A stretch of DNA of 64,000 bases from Emiliania huxleyi CCMP1516 (taxonomy: Eukaryota; Haptophyta; Isochrysidales; Noelaerhabdaceae). Positions 45,157-55,937 of the stretch are shown in pieces. The stretch covers positions 223,970-287,969 of the forward strand of contig NW_005201249.1 in the NCBI RefSeq assembly GCF_000372725.1, written 5' to 3'. The notes beneath the pieces were generated by a model. That model saw only the letters and a program-made list of their open reading frames with translations, had not been told where the DNA came from and made no database searches. Within the stretch, counting starts at the first letter, position 1. Each line of letters starts with the position of its first letter. The position numbers and the translations under genes were made by a program.

Positions 45157-46315
45157 ATGCACTCTTGGTCCTCCTCCAGGAGCAAGTCGTCGACGCCGGA
45201 CCCGCTCATCGACGCCGCCGTTTACAAAGAGGCTCTCGACGAGGCGCCCGACCAAACTGGTCGCCTTGCAGTCGTCACGGGAGCAAACTCTGGGCTCGGC
45301 TTCTGGCTGGCTCGCTCGCTAGCGCTGAAGGGCGCCAGAGTCATATTAGCGTGCCGCAACGCGGAGCGTGCAACAAGCGCACGGGACCGGATCGCGGCGG
45401 ACCTCAAGTCGAAGGGCGCCGCCGCCAGCCTCGCTTGTGAGGAGCTCGACCTCGCCTCGCTCGCCTCGGTGCGCCGGTTTGCTTCGAGGCTCCGCCGACA
45501 GGAGTCGTCTCTCGACCTGCTCGTGTGCAACGCGGGCATCCTCGGCGGCGGTGCCTCGGCCGAGCTCACCGAGGACGGCTGGCCGCTCGAGTTTCAGGTC
45601 AATCACCTCGGCCACTTTCTCCTCTGTGCCGAGCTCTGGCCGCTGCTCCGCAACACTCAGGGTGCGAGGGTCGTGGTGCACTCGTCGCTCGGCCACGCCG
45701 CCGGGTACTTTGAGGACGAGACGCCGCACCGCGCGTCCTGCCGCTACCTCCTTCCCCTCCCATACGGCGCCTGGCGCCGCTACGCCGCCTCCAAGCTCGC
45801 TCAGATGCTCTTTGCCGTCGAGCTGCGCCGCCGGCTCGACGCCGCGTCCCGGCTGCCGCAGAGCGACGGCGGCGACGGCGGCGGCGGCGACAGCAGCGGT
45901 AGCGAGGGCGGCAGCAGCGACGGCGGCGGCGGCGGCGGCGGCGGCGGGAGCGGCGGCGGCGGTGGTGGCGGCGGCGGTGTGATCGTGGTGGCGGCGCATC
46001 CCGGCTCTGCTCTCACGCCGATGATTCAGAGCAGCGCGGCTCGCAACCCGTTCTTGCGCTGCTGGGTGGACTACGCTTCGGGGCTCGCGCACTCTGTGCC
46101 CGATGCGAGCGCGCCCCTCCTCGTCGCCGCCACGAGCCCCGGCGCCCGAAGCGGCGACTACTACGGCCCTCGCCACAACCCTTTCGGCTTCCACGACCTC
46201 GGGCTGCGCGGCCCGCCGGCAAAGGTGGGCGCCTCCCGCCGAGGCCTCTCGCCCTCCCTGCAGAGCCGCTCCGCCTCCCCTCCCCTCTCTTTGCCGCCCC
46301 CCTCGACGCCACCCT

Positions 46316-46346
<31 letters not shown>

Positions 46347-46485
46347 CTTACCGCCCTCTCACCGCCGCCCCTCACCTGCCAAGGTGCGGCCGTGGGGCTT
46401 CGCGGCGGACGCTGCAAAGGCGGCCGTGCTATGGGAGTTTTCGGAGCGGGCGTGCGGCATCTCGTTTAGCCCTGAGGCAAACTAG
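45157..46485 (+). CDS. Short-chain dehydrogenase/reductase (retinol-dehydrogenase-like)
   Basis: A Rossmann-fold NAD(P)-dependent oxidoreductase. TGANSGLG (residues 41-48) binds the cofactor, CNAG is at 124-127, the catalytic Ser lies in VHSSLG (about 176-177) and YAASK (Y209, K213) completes the triad. The layout matches the WW-oxidoreductase/RDH/protochlorophyllide-reductase-like branch. A 37-residue Gly/Ser insertion (about 235-275) sits just before the conserved VIVVAAHPGSALT segment. A GT-AG intron (46225-46383, 159 nt) probably removes a Pro/Ser-rich readthrough; both ends carry CAAAG/CCAAG before GTG. The spliced protein is about 389 aa. The substrate is unknown. No clear targeting peptide. 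Confidence 0.85.
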
Positions 46486-46671
46486 CACAGCTTAGGCCTA
46501 GTGGATGCAGGCCAGAGAGAGCAGGCGGGTAAGGCCGGGGATCGTTGTCTAGAGTGCAGCACGCACATACACCGCGTGCCTCTGTGTTAGTTAGTTTCGC
46601 GCCGGCTAGGAGAACTGTTCAGGCTGAACACTTAAACACGTAGTATACCATTTTTAAAACGAGGCGGGTAC

Positions 46672-47682
46672 TCACCCCGCCCTGCTGTTGTTCGACTCTC
46701 GGAACTTGAAGACAGAGTACAGGATGCCTCCGAGCGTGTTGATGAGGACGCCTGCGAGCCCAAACCACTGCAGCCGCACGCGCCCGAAGAGCCAGAAGCC
46801 GAGCAGCGTCGTCGTGACAGCCTTCAGGTTGCCGACGATGAGCGTGGTCACGGCGCTCGTCACAAGCGTGCACCAAAAGAGCAGCAGCTGGAGCGACGCG
46901 CCGATGGCCAGCGTGAGGGCGAGCGTCGCGCCAAAGGCAGGCTCGCGCCAGTGGTCGTACGCAGCCAGCCTCGAGGCCTCGCCGAGGAGCACGGCCGGCG
47001 CGACGAGAAGCGGCAGGGCGAGGAGCGAGGAGTAGTAGAGCAGCCCCTGGGCACCCAGGGCGAGCTCGTCGTCAGCGCGAGCTGCGAGGACGAGGTAGAG
47101 GGCCTGCAGCACGCACGACGCCGCCGCGAGGAGGTAGCCGAGCACGTTGCGGTCGAGGTCGCCGCAGCCAGCGACAAAGGCGCCCGCACACACGGTGAGG
47201 ACGGACACGCGGATCCGCAAGCTGAAGGCCTTGCGGCGCAACAGGGCATCCAGCAGCATGGCCGGCAGGGGCGACATGCGCTTAAGCGTCTGATAGATCG
47301 GCACGGACGAAAGCTTCAGCGCCCACATGCCGCAGAGCACGTTGAGCAGCGAGAGGACGCTGACAGGTGCAACCAGCCGGAACGCACTCTCGCCGTCGAG
47401 GGCAAAGTTGAGCCGCAGCGGCTGGCGGTAGCGCGTCTGTGCGGCTAGATGAAGAAGCAGCGCGGTGAGCGCATTCTGCAGGAGGATGAGAGAGAATATG
47501 CAGTCAAACTGCCATGACGAGAGCAACGCCTTGTTGCTGAGCGTCGCGACCACCGATGCAGTACCATACGCGATCGCAGCGGCGAGCGGAACCCCGTGCC
47601 TTGAGAGAAGGGTGGGGCCACGGTCCTTCCCGACGACAAGCAACTCCTGCGTCTCCTGCAATGTGGGTGGTGGCGATCCCAT
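46672..47682 (-). CDS. Drug/metabolite transporter family, nucleotide-sugar or triose-phosphate translocator-like
   Basis: A single exon, 336 aa from ATG 47682 (an upstream Met at 47709 is also in frame). About ten hydrophobic helices. Family landmarks: TLSNKALLSSWQFDCIFSLI, SSVPIYQTLKRMSPLPAMLL and TLIVGNLKAVTTTLLGFWLF, as in SLC35/TPT antiporters of the Golgi or plastid envelope. The absence of a presequence and the LKAVTTTLLG segment favour a Golgi/ER nucleotide-sugar transporter (SLC35D-like). Confidence 0.85.
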   Translation of the reverse strand: MGSPPPTLQETQELLVVGKDRGPTLLSRHGVPLAAAIAYGTASVVATLSNKALLSSWQFDCIFSLILLQNALTALLLHLAAQTRYRQPLRLNFALDGESAFRLVAPVSVLSLLNVLCGMWALKLSSVPIYQTLKRMSPLPAMLLDALLRRKAFSLRIRVSVLTVCAGAFVAGCGDLDRNVLGYLLAAASCVLQALYLVLAARADDELALGAQGLLYYSSLLALPLLVAPAVLLGEASRLAAYDHWREPAFGATLALTLAIGASLQLLLFWCTLVTSAVTTLIVGNLKAVTTTLLGFWLFGRVRLQWFGLAGVLINTLGGILYSVFKFRESNNSRAG

Positions 47683-47709
47683 ACACACACGTGTGTTATG
47701 CCTGAACAA

Positions 47710-48630
47710 AAAAACCGCGATTGCGTTGTTTCATAATCGAAGGCTAAGCTCACGGAGTGGGAATCAGAAATGTGGTCCTTGCGCGAGGGGAGCTCGATAG
47801 ACTCGAGGGGCCAGGATACGCCGCGAGGAGGACGGAGTTGCAGGTAGGTAGGTAGAAAGGTGAAGAACAGCCAGGCTCGGACTGGACACCAACGCGGTAT
47901 GGGTGGACGCTAGACAGATGATGACGACACGCACGAGCGACACACAGACACAAACAGGCTCCCAAGACACACAGCCAGCTGGCTGCCACACACCCTGAGT
48001 AGGCGTACACATAACTCAGGGCCACATCCTCCCTGTCGCCCCCCCCAGCACTCCAAGGCACCAGAAGAACAAACAAGGAGTTGCGCCGAAAGGCGAAAGA
48101 AGCCGCGAGAACAAGGGACCGGCAGGCGGCGGCGTCACAGGACGAGGCAGAAGAGAACGACGCGACAGAGGAGGAAATGACAAGGGAGAGAACGACGAGA
48201 GTGGGACGACCGCGAGGTGGCATGAAGGTTGCAGCGAGAAGCGGCGAGAGACTGCGAAGAGAGATAGGAAGAGGCAGACTCCCTAGGGTGGGCGACGGCT
48301 AGCGCACCACACACCTCTCCTTAAAATCCCTGTGTGGTGGCGGCGTGCCGTCCTCCCATCCCTCCCTTGGGTTGTCTGTTTTCTTTCTTTCTTTAAGGCT
48401 AAGCTCAAAAAAAACAAAAAAACTGCAAAAGAAAAACCCAGGGCGTAGTGTTCTTGCTCCAAGTGCTTGCGCTTCGGCGTTCAGTGTGGTGCACTAACCT
48501 CCGAGAGAGAGAGATTTGTTTTGTTAACCTCCGCGAGAAACCCTTCGTATCGCGCCTCATCGCAAACCCTGTTGCAGTCCTCCTCCTCCGGGAATGTAGG
48601 TGTGTTGAAGCCAATCGACCCTCGTAACAG
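47710..48630. repeat. Cluster of dispersed repeats
   Basis: In order: a TCGAAGGCTAAGCTCA word also at 29500; repeat G copy 2 (47855-47970); the CACACCCTGAGT block also at 34618; repeat C copy 2 (48211-48310) joined to repeat D (48314-48395); AAGGCTAAGCTCAAAAA again at 48394; and the CATCGCAAACCCTGTTGCAG block (48558-48600) also at 19709. No gene recognised. Confidence 0.75.
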
Positions 48631-48732
48631 TCAATGCGGGAAAAAAACCTCGCCCGCTCGGCGGCGGCTTGCCAGCCCTCGATATCGGACGGTTCTTGTG
48701 CGAGTGCGCGGCTCTCGACGACGGCAGCTGCA

Positions 48733-51260
48733 ATGAAGGCGGCGCTGGGACGAGTGATCGGCGGCTCTGCTTCGCGAGACCAGAGCCCGGCGCCGCTGCC
48801 TTCTGATGAGGGCAATGATGCGACGATGTGTGTTCTCGAGACGAGACGAGTCGTAGACACACTCGCCTTGTAAGATCATTCTGGCCACCCCACCTCCTTC
48901 AGTGCTGCAACGGTCGATGGAGCCGGCGCCTCTGTTTACGACCCGCCGACCGTCCCTCGCGACCACCGCTCGGCTCAGGTACATGAAGCACATGACCATC
49001 TCGAGCGACAACTCGGAGTACTCGCAGCCGAGTGGGCAGCGCTCTGGGATGCAGCGGGCCAAGGGCCAGCCGAGCGGCGCGCAGCGCAGCGGCGCGCAGG
49101 CCAAGGCTGGCCTCGCCGTCTCCTGGTTTGGAGTGCCTCTGGCAGAGCAGCCGACAGAGGTGAGCAGAGAGCGGGAGAGAGCGGAGAGAGACGCGGCCGG
49201 AAGGGGTCCTCCTTGTCAGTGCCGAGGCGGGAGCGTGCACCGGAACGAGCGCCCAACGGCGGGAGTGCGCCCACCAGCCCTCGGCTCCGGCCGTGCCTCT
49301 TTCTCTCCCTTGTCGCAGGTCGATCGGGTAGCGGAGTGGAGGAGCGAGCGGAAAGTGCCGAAGCTTCTCGCCGCGCTTCGGCGCGCTCTCGACGAGAGCG
49401 ACGGGATGCAGGAGGGCGGGCTAGCGCGGACCCCCGCTATACCCCTCCGGCTTGCTCCTCCACTTCCCTCGATCACGGCCCAAGGTAGCACCCGGGGGCT
49501 AAAGGGGGACCGAACGGCGTAGCGAGGAGGGAGGCAGCGCCTATATACAAAGATATGCCGCTCACGTCCCCGCTGCCTGGGTGAGCAGGAGGAGGGGATC
49601 TTCCGTACCGCCGAGGCGGCGGGCAAGCTCTCCTTCATACGCGAGCGGCTCGAGCCGGGCGCGACGTCACTTCCGAGACGGTACCGTGACGGCTGCGAGG
49701 CTCTCGTCCTGTAGGCAAGCGGCTCGAGTCTCCTCGGCAAGCGGCTCCTCCTCATATAGGAGACTCTTCCGAGACTCGTCCTGTAGGCAAGCGGCTCGAG
49801 TCTCCTCGGCAAGCGGCTCCTCCTCATATAGGAGACTCTTCCGAGACTCGTCCTGTAGGCAAGCGGCTCGAGTCTCCTCGGCAAGCGGCTCCTCCTCATA
49901 GGAGACTCTTCCGAGACTCGTCCTGTAGGCAAGCGGCTCGAGTCTCCTCGGCAAGCGGACTCCTCCTCATATAGGAGACTCTTCCGAGACTCGTCCTGTA
50001 GGCAAGCGGCTCGAGTCTCCTCGGCAAGCGGACTCCTCCTCATATAGGAGACTCTTCCGAGACTCGTCCTGTAGGCAAGCGGCTCGAGTCTCCTCGGCAA
50101 GCGGACTCCTCCTCATATAGGAGACTCTTCCGAGACTCGTCCTGTAGGCAAGCGGCTCGAGTCGGGCGAGGACCCGGACGCCGTGCTCGAGGGTTGCTCC
50201 TGCCACGCCGTGAGCACGCTCATCAAGGCCCACCCCCCCTCCCTCCGCCGCCCTCCCTTGCTCTCCCTCCCCCACCCTCCCCACCCTCCCTTGCTCTCCC
50301 CCCCCACCCTCCCCACCCTCCCTCCCCTCTCCACCCTCCCACCCTCTCCACCCCCTCCCGACCGCCTACCCGCGCGGTCCGTGACCGCCCCCTCTCTACC
50401 TGCTCTCGACCTGCTCTCGACCTGCTCCCGCCCTGCTCCCGCCCCGCCCGCCCCTCCCGCAGGCGTGGTTCGCTGAGCTGCCCGGCGGCGTGATGTGGAC
50501 CGGCGGCGACGCGGCCGCCGCAAAGGCGAAGAAGAGCAGCAAGAAGGGCGCGCAGGCGGCGGACGCGGGGCGCGAGTTGGAGCGGGAGCTGATCGCGGCC
50601 GCAAAGGCTGGCCTTGGCCGTGGGGGGGGAGGGTGGACTTCGAGGGAGGGGCACCCGTCACGCCTGCCGCCGTGCACAGGTCGGGATGCCGATCAAGATG
50701 ATCCTCAAAAACGCGATGCCCGAGACGCAGCGCGACACGCTGTACTGGCTGCTCGACCTGCTGTGCGAGGCGGCGGCCCAGCAGAGCACCTCGAAGATGG
50801 GGGTGCGAAGCAGCGTGCCCGGCGGCGGGCGCGGGCCTGGCGCACCCAGAGACACCTCCCTCCTCTCCTCCCCCTCCCTCCCCTCCTCTCCTCCCCCTCC
50901 CAGGCGGACAACCTCGCCGTCATCTTCGCACCGGTGCTGCTGCCGACCGACGCAAGCGCGCCGCCGATGGAGCAGCTGCAGCGCGCAAAGGACGGGGTGC
51001 GCCGTTCGGCCGAGAGAGCTGAGTCGCACCCCCCGCGTCCCACGCCTCTGCCGGCACGGGCGGGACGGGGCGTGCGGAGAGCTGACGCCCTTCCCCTCTC
51101 GTGCCGCGGGCAGGTCACCCTCGTCAAGAGCCTGCTGGTGACCCACGAGAAGGACAGGCCAAAGCCGGCGGCCTCCGACTTGGCCGAGGGCGACGAGAGC
51201 GCGACGGGCATCGACATCAACGGCGACGGGGCGGTGGGCGAGGTTCCCCCCGCTGCCTGA
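48733..51260 (+). CDS. RhoGAP-domain GTPase activator
   Basis: Exons read as 48733-48869, 48903-48978, 49028-49159, 49319-49411, 49589-49658, 50148-50227, 50463-50606, 50680-50802, 50904-50996 and 51114-51260. RhoGAP landmarks: WFGVPLAEQPTE, VPKLLAALRRALDESDGMQ, EEGIFRTAEAAGKLSFIRER (contains the arginine-finger region), CHAVSTLIK/AWFAELPGGVM, ILKNAMPETQRDTLYWLLDL and ADNLAVIFAPVLLPTD. It would stimulate GTP hydrolysis by Rho/Rac-type GTPases in actin or polarity control. Introns range from 33 nt (48870-48902) to 489 nt. Three start with GC, and the one at 49412 appears to start with GA. The first two introns and the start (48733 or 48634) are less certain. The 49659-50147 intron is made of 72-bp repeats. 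Confidence 0.8.
49704..50147 (+). repeat. 72-73-bp tandem repeat array in RhoGAP intron
   Basis: CGTCCTGTAG starts at 49704, 49777, 49849, 49919, 49992, 50065 and 50138. Each full unit contains GCAAGCGGCTCGAG after the CTGTAG acceptor-like site, then GGAGACTCTTCCGAGACTCG. The final copy's acceptor leads into the coding exon. One unit lacks TATA (70 bp) and later ones have an added A. Confidence 0.95.
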
Positions 51261-54200
51261 AGGGCTCGCCGCCCAGTCGATTAGCGTCACAGAGTGCGGG
51301 CGGGCGGGCGAGCGAGGCACGGCCTTGACACACCATCCTCGGCCAATCTCATTCGTACACTCTACACACTCCTGTCTCCTCAGTCGGGGCATCCGGTGTG
51401 TTCCCGCACACGCACCTCTGCACATCGGCCCGCCGCCCCACACACTGCATCCTCCCCGATTCGGGGTGCGCCCCCAGAGAAGCACACAAGGCGGCCCCAC
51501 TTTGTCTGTGCTAAAAGAGAGAACTTTACACTGAGATGGTTTTAACACAATGGCGCGTAATATCGCTTACGGGGGGGAGAGCGCTGCGTCCGGCCGTGGA
51601 GCCCGTAGCGCCCTGCACGGCGGGGCCTCGTGACCTACATCGATGTAGATGAAGAGAAACCACACTGTACAGTGCACACACCACGAGATATGGCTGGATG
51701 AGCCTTCGGCCAGACGCGCGCTGAGGCGCGCCCCCCGCCCGGTGACTCTGACGGACGATTCTATCAATGTGGTGAGACGGACACGATATCCTATCGATAG
51801 AGCCGTAGGGATGAGTCTGCTAGGGATGATGAGTGCGTGTACATGACACACGCTCCCAGTCAGCGCGCTCGCGGGGGGTCCGGTCAGCGCGCTCTATAGG
51901 TCTGGGTGGACGGGGCCTTTGCGCCAGAGCTCCCCTGTGCTCACCGGAACTCACACGTGCAGTCTACCGGCTGTTCTCTCCCTCGGATGAGGGTGTCGAC
52001 AGCGTCGAGAGCGCTGAGAGCGATGATGCAGCGTGCGCCTGCAAGGCCTATCCGTTGTGGTCGGGCGCAACCTCGCCGACAACCTAAAAACCTCGACATG
52101 TGCATGGAGCTTTTGGAGCAGACCCCGCGCGGCCAGCGCGCCGCGCAGCTGGGCCCCGGTGGTCGCCAGGATGGATCTCGACCCCTCCGGCACGAGCACC
52201 GCGCTCGTCAGCGACTCGGCAGACTATGCCGAGGAGCGCGTTCGAACAGCGCCCCGCCGAGATCTCCCTCTCTGAGTACATACACCCCACGATCGAGACC
52301 GCCGGTCGGCAGCCCTAAAGCTGACTTTCCAGAGCTGCGGTCAGCGCCTCTCGTCGAGTGTCGCCGACCGCAGCTCTGCTTCGTTCCTCTACAATCGATC
52401 GAGGCTCATCTCTCGACAATCTCGGCTCCACCAAGCCGCCGGCCAGAGAGATGTCGCTGTCGAGCGCGGTGATGCGTGCCGTGGGGGTCGGTCTCCCTCC
52501 TAGTGGCCGCCTCCGCGCGGATTACTGGCCGTCTGCGGGAACTCGGCGAACTGCAGGGGAAGGGGGCGCGTCGGGAGGTTCTCGCGCCCCCGCCGTGTGG
52601 TGAGGATTCAAGCTTACGCCATAATGGGGGGCCAGCACGCCGGGCTGGTGGCCTTTTGTGGACAATGAACACAGATAGCAGTGCGGACAAAGATGGGGAT
52701 CGGCGCCATGCACAAACACCTGGGCGTGCATTGTCCGCGCCTGCGACACGACACATTACAGTTTACACCATTACACGGACGAATTACTCTCAGAAGTCCA
52801 CACGAGACGCACCGGGGAAGGGGTGGGGGCGGCAGCGGTAGCAGCGGGGGCGGCGGAGGCGGCAGCGGACGCGCGCGACGGAGGGGCGGAGCAGCGGTCG
52901 CTGCTCCGTGTGCGGACAGGGATGGGAATCGGCGCCATGCACGCTCCTGGGCGCGCGCGCATTGCCACATTACTCTCGGGAGACGTACCGGGGAAGGAAA
53001 GGGGGGGGCGTCGGGGGTAGCAGCGGAGGCAGCAGCGGGCGCACGCAACGGAGGGGCGGAGCAGCGACCGCTGCGCGCGCGGTCGCTGCTCCGTCTGCGC
53101 CGGAGCGCGCCGCCAGCGCGCACGCCCTCGATAGGCTCGCGCGTGAGGAGGCAAGCGTGGCGGCGCGGGGAAGCGCGGCGGCGGCGGCGAGCACGCGAGT
53201 GGTCCGCGCGCGGCGAGGCGGACGGGCGATGGCCGGCGGGTGACGAGGCAAGAGAGCAGCCAACACCCGACGCGAACGGCATTGAACGTCTGCGCAGAAG
53301 CCATAGGGCAGTCAGTGGTGGGGCGAGGCGGAGCCGGCCGCGGGCCGGGTGCAAGGCGCCGGCCTTGGCGCCGCCTCGGCGCGCCTTCTTCAACTGACCG
53401 AGCTCTCCTCCAGACTCTTGGCGCGATTGCCGCAGCAGGACGGGGCCCAGCGGCGGAGTCGGAGGCGAAGGTGCAGCCTCAGGGGGGCGCGCGCCGCCAT
53501 CCGAGAGCATCAATATGCTCACTCGGACGAGACGACCTTGCTCGGCTTCCGTAATTGTGCATGAGCAGCGCCCGGAGCTTCCCGGGGAGGGAGGCGCGTC
53601 GACGTTGTCGAGGTGTCGAGGTTGCGTGTTTCGAGGTTGCATGCTTCCGCTAACTCGTAGCACATTTGCCACCTGCTCTGACGCCGCCGCCTGCTCTTCC
53701 TGCGCCTCCGGCTCCAGCCCAGCCTTGTCGCCGGTGGAGGAAACCGTCAGCATGGACGAGCCACAGCGTCGGCCCGTCCACAGTTGGGTCCGCCCAGCGA
53801 CCGCAGCCACCGCGCCGCCGCAGCGGTGGCGAGAGAGCGCTCGTCTTCCGCACTGAGGTGGGAGATGCGCCTGCCGCCTCAGCGCACGATACTCCTCCTC
53901 CGCCGGCGTCGGTATGGACGGGTGGAAGGCTCGAAGCTCGGGGAAGCGCTCAAGCGTGGCCTTGCGTCCTTTTGCGTTGCCCGTGCCCTATATCCGCGCC
54001 AGCAGGACTGCACAGTGATAATGGCGGGTGTGTCGAGCGTCGGCAGGGCGTCACAAAGGTCGGCGGAGTTGTTTCGAGATCTCCCCGATTCACTGACAGG
54101 AGGCGTGGAGGTAGGCGTCCTCTTGAGCGATTTGAGGATCTCAGTTCCTCGAGCAGACAGAGCCCATGCTTTGACCTCGTGCTTTGCCGCACTGACAGTT

Positions 54201-54383
54201 CAGGAGCGAGCGTGACGGGACGAGCCCTACCTTCGTGAATGAAAGGAAACTACTCCGCAAAGCGACTGGCACGTCTGCCGGTTGTAACAGTGAGAAGCTT
54301 TCCGATTTTGGTTATTTTTTCTTGTAGAGGTGCGAAGCAGAAAAAAATGTCCGACCTGTCGTTGCGACTCTGCGACCCTCCTC
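51261..54383. other. Gene-poor region with repeats and hairpins
   Basis: No ORF shows recognisable motifs. It holds a 13-bp inverted repeat (52330-52342 with 52366-52378), a ~200-bp tandem duplication (52681-53095) and several long low-complexity ORFs on both strands that I take as compositional. A stretch at 53700-54220 is open in several frames but unsupported. Confidence 0.5.
52681..53095. repeat. Tandem duplication with hairpin ends
   Basis: GTGCGGACAAAGATGGGGAT..CGGCGCCATGCAC (52681 on) is repeated from about 52908 (GTGCGGACAGGGATGGGAAT). Both units then share ACCGGGGAAGG and CGGAGGGGCGGAGCAGCG. Each ends in GGAGCAGCG..CGCTGCTCC; in the second, CGGAGCAGCGACCGC (53057-53071) pairs perfectly with 53079-53093. 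Confidence 0.8.
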
Positions 54384-54540
54384 AGGTTGCAGCGAGAATT
54401 AGCGAGGGACTGCGAAGAGAGATAGGAAGAGGCGGACGCCCTAGGGAGGGGGAGGGCTAGCGCATCACACCCCTCTCCTTAAAATCCCTGTGTGGTGGCG
54501 GCGTGCCGTCCTCAGAAAGAAAGAAATAAAACGGGCAACC
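54384..54540 (+). repeat. Dispersed repeats C and D, copy 3
   Basis: GTTGCAGCGAGAATTAGCGA, AGAGAGATAGGAAGAGGCGG, then CTCTCCTTAAAATCCCTGTG, TGGTGGCGGCGTGCCGTCCT and AGAAAGAAAGAAA. It is the same C-D order as at 48211-48395 and lies about 70 bp before the AAAATTCTTTT box of the CHAT gene. Confidence 0.85.
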
Positions 54541-54610
54541 CATGGAAGGGATGGGTGCGATCAGTGTCTTCTTTCCCGTTTACAAATCCCGTGCCCAGTG
54601 CTGGGTAGCT

Positions 54611-54621
54611 AAAATTCTTTT
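54611..54621 (+). promoter_or_regulatory. AAAATTCTTTT box before CHAT-like gene
   Basis: A perfect AAAATTCTTTT followed by CTTTGCGACC, 68 bp before ATG 54689. Confidence 0.35.
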
Positions 54622-54688
54622 CTTTGCGACCCGCCTCACCTCCTCATCGCCGCTGAGCTTCCATCGCCGGCTGAGCTGCACGCTGGCG

Positions 54689-55937
54689 ATGTCGACGACG
54701 CGTACGGCTGCGAGACACATCGCCGCACTGCTGTCGGGCGTCGGGCTCGGCTACATCGTCGCGCTTTCCCGGCTGCGGTGGCGGCGGCGACGGCAGCTAA
54801 ACGCCGAGTGGACCCGTGCTGACTTTGTCGCACTCTTCTGCAACCCCAAGCTGCCGCGAAGCTTCGGCATGCGGCCGCTCTCGTTTGGTCAGGATATGAA
54901 GTTCATTATGCGAGCGCTGCCACGCTACCTGCTGCACGTCGAGCCAGCCGCTTCGTTGTACACGGCTCGTCGCGCCCTCGTGCAAAACCGTCCACGGATC
55001 GTCGTCTTCTCGGGTCACACCTCGCATGTTGGGCAGAGCCCTCACCTCTGCTTCGAGACGCCGGACGGACGCTACGACCCCGTCGTCACCTCGCAGATCC
55101 TAATCGCTATGCTGCTCAGCCTCGATCGACGCTCCTCGTCGCCGCCGTCCGATCTCTCCGCCGCCGTCGAGGCGCACTTGCAGGCGCAGCAGGCCGCAGG
55201 CCTCGAGATGGCGCACTGCTCGCGCGCGTGGATGGAGCGCGCGGCTCTGGAGTTCGCGACCACCTCCGAGCGCGCGTCGAGTAGTCCGTCGGCCGAGCGC
55301 AGCCTCACCAGCACAGGATCCGAGCGCAGCCTCCTGCGCGGCCTCCTTCCGTTGCCAGCAGACGGCTCCGCGGCGTCGGAGGCGGAGCCGCTCCTCGCTC
55401 TCTCGCGGCTCGCCTGCATCGTGCTCAACTCTTGCTGCTCGCTCGAGATTGGCGAGATGCTCGTGCGCGCCCTCCCGCGCGTCGCGCTAGTGTGCTGGTC
55501 GACTCTGACCGAGGAGCCATGGACAGCCGCGCACACGGACCAAAGAGGAGCTGTGTGCTGAGGGCTTCGTGCCGTGCCTGTAGGACACGGCGGCCCGCGC
55601 CTTCCTGGTTGGCTTCATGAACAAGATGGTGGAGCTGGATGCGGCGCCTTCCCCCGTGGCTCCAAAATGCTTGCGCCTGTACCTGTGGGCGGGCGCCGGC
55701 CGTGATGCAAGCAGCGGCCTCGACCTCGTCAAGTCCGCGTTCAAGGCTGGCTGCGCCGCGTTCACCGCGGGCGGCTACGCCTTTGGCGATCCCAACAATT
55801 TCCTCCATCCGTCCGGACACCCGCACTGGCGGCAGCCAGAGTTCAAGACGTGCCCTCATTGCTCGCCGCCGGTGCAGGGACAGGTCGTGCTGCTGCTCGC
55901 GAGCGGTGGCGGGGTGGAACGGATATATGGCGGGTAA
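54689..55937 (+). CDS. CHAT/caspase-like domain protein with N-terminal membrane segment
   Basis: Exons 54689-55513 and 55584-55937 give 392 aa. HIAALLSGVGLGYIVALSRL near the N-terminus is a probable signal anchor. RIVVFSGHTSHVG (H110) and CIVLNSCCSLEIGEML (C249/C250), followed by VALVCWSTLTE/DTAARAFLVGF, match the His-Cys dyad and strand order of CHAT and related caspase-fold (clan CD) peptidases. I infer a membrane-anchored protease or protease-like regulator. A CPHC motif near the end suggests metal binding. The 70-nt intron appears to begin with GA (GAGCCATGG) and end CTGTAG; without it the frame stops after 17 unrelated residues. No TPR partner is nearby. Confidence 0.65.

Noticed and set aside
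49704-50147. CRISPR-like regular repeats
   Set aside because: Units are 72-73-bp head-to-tail tandem copies without unique spacers, inside a eukaryotic gene intron.
52614-53810. 398-aa minus-strand ORF
   Set aside because: Low-complexity Arg/Ala/Pro composition across the tandem duplication and hairpins. No domain, and similar-length ORFs exist in other frames.
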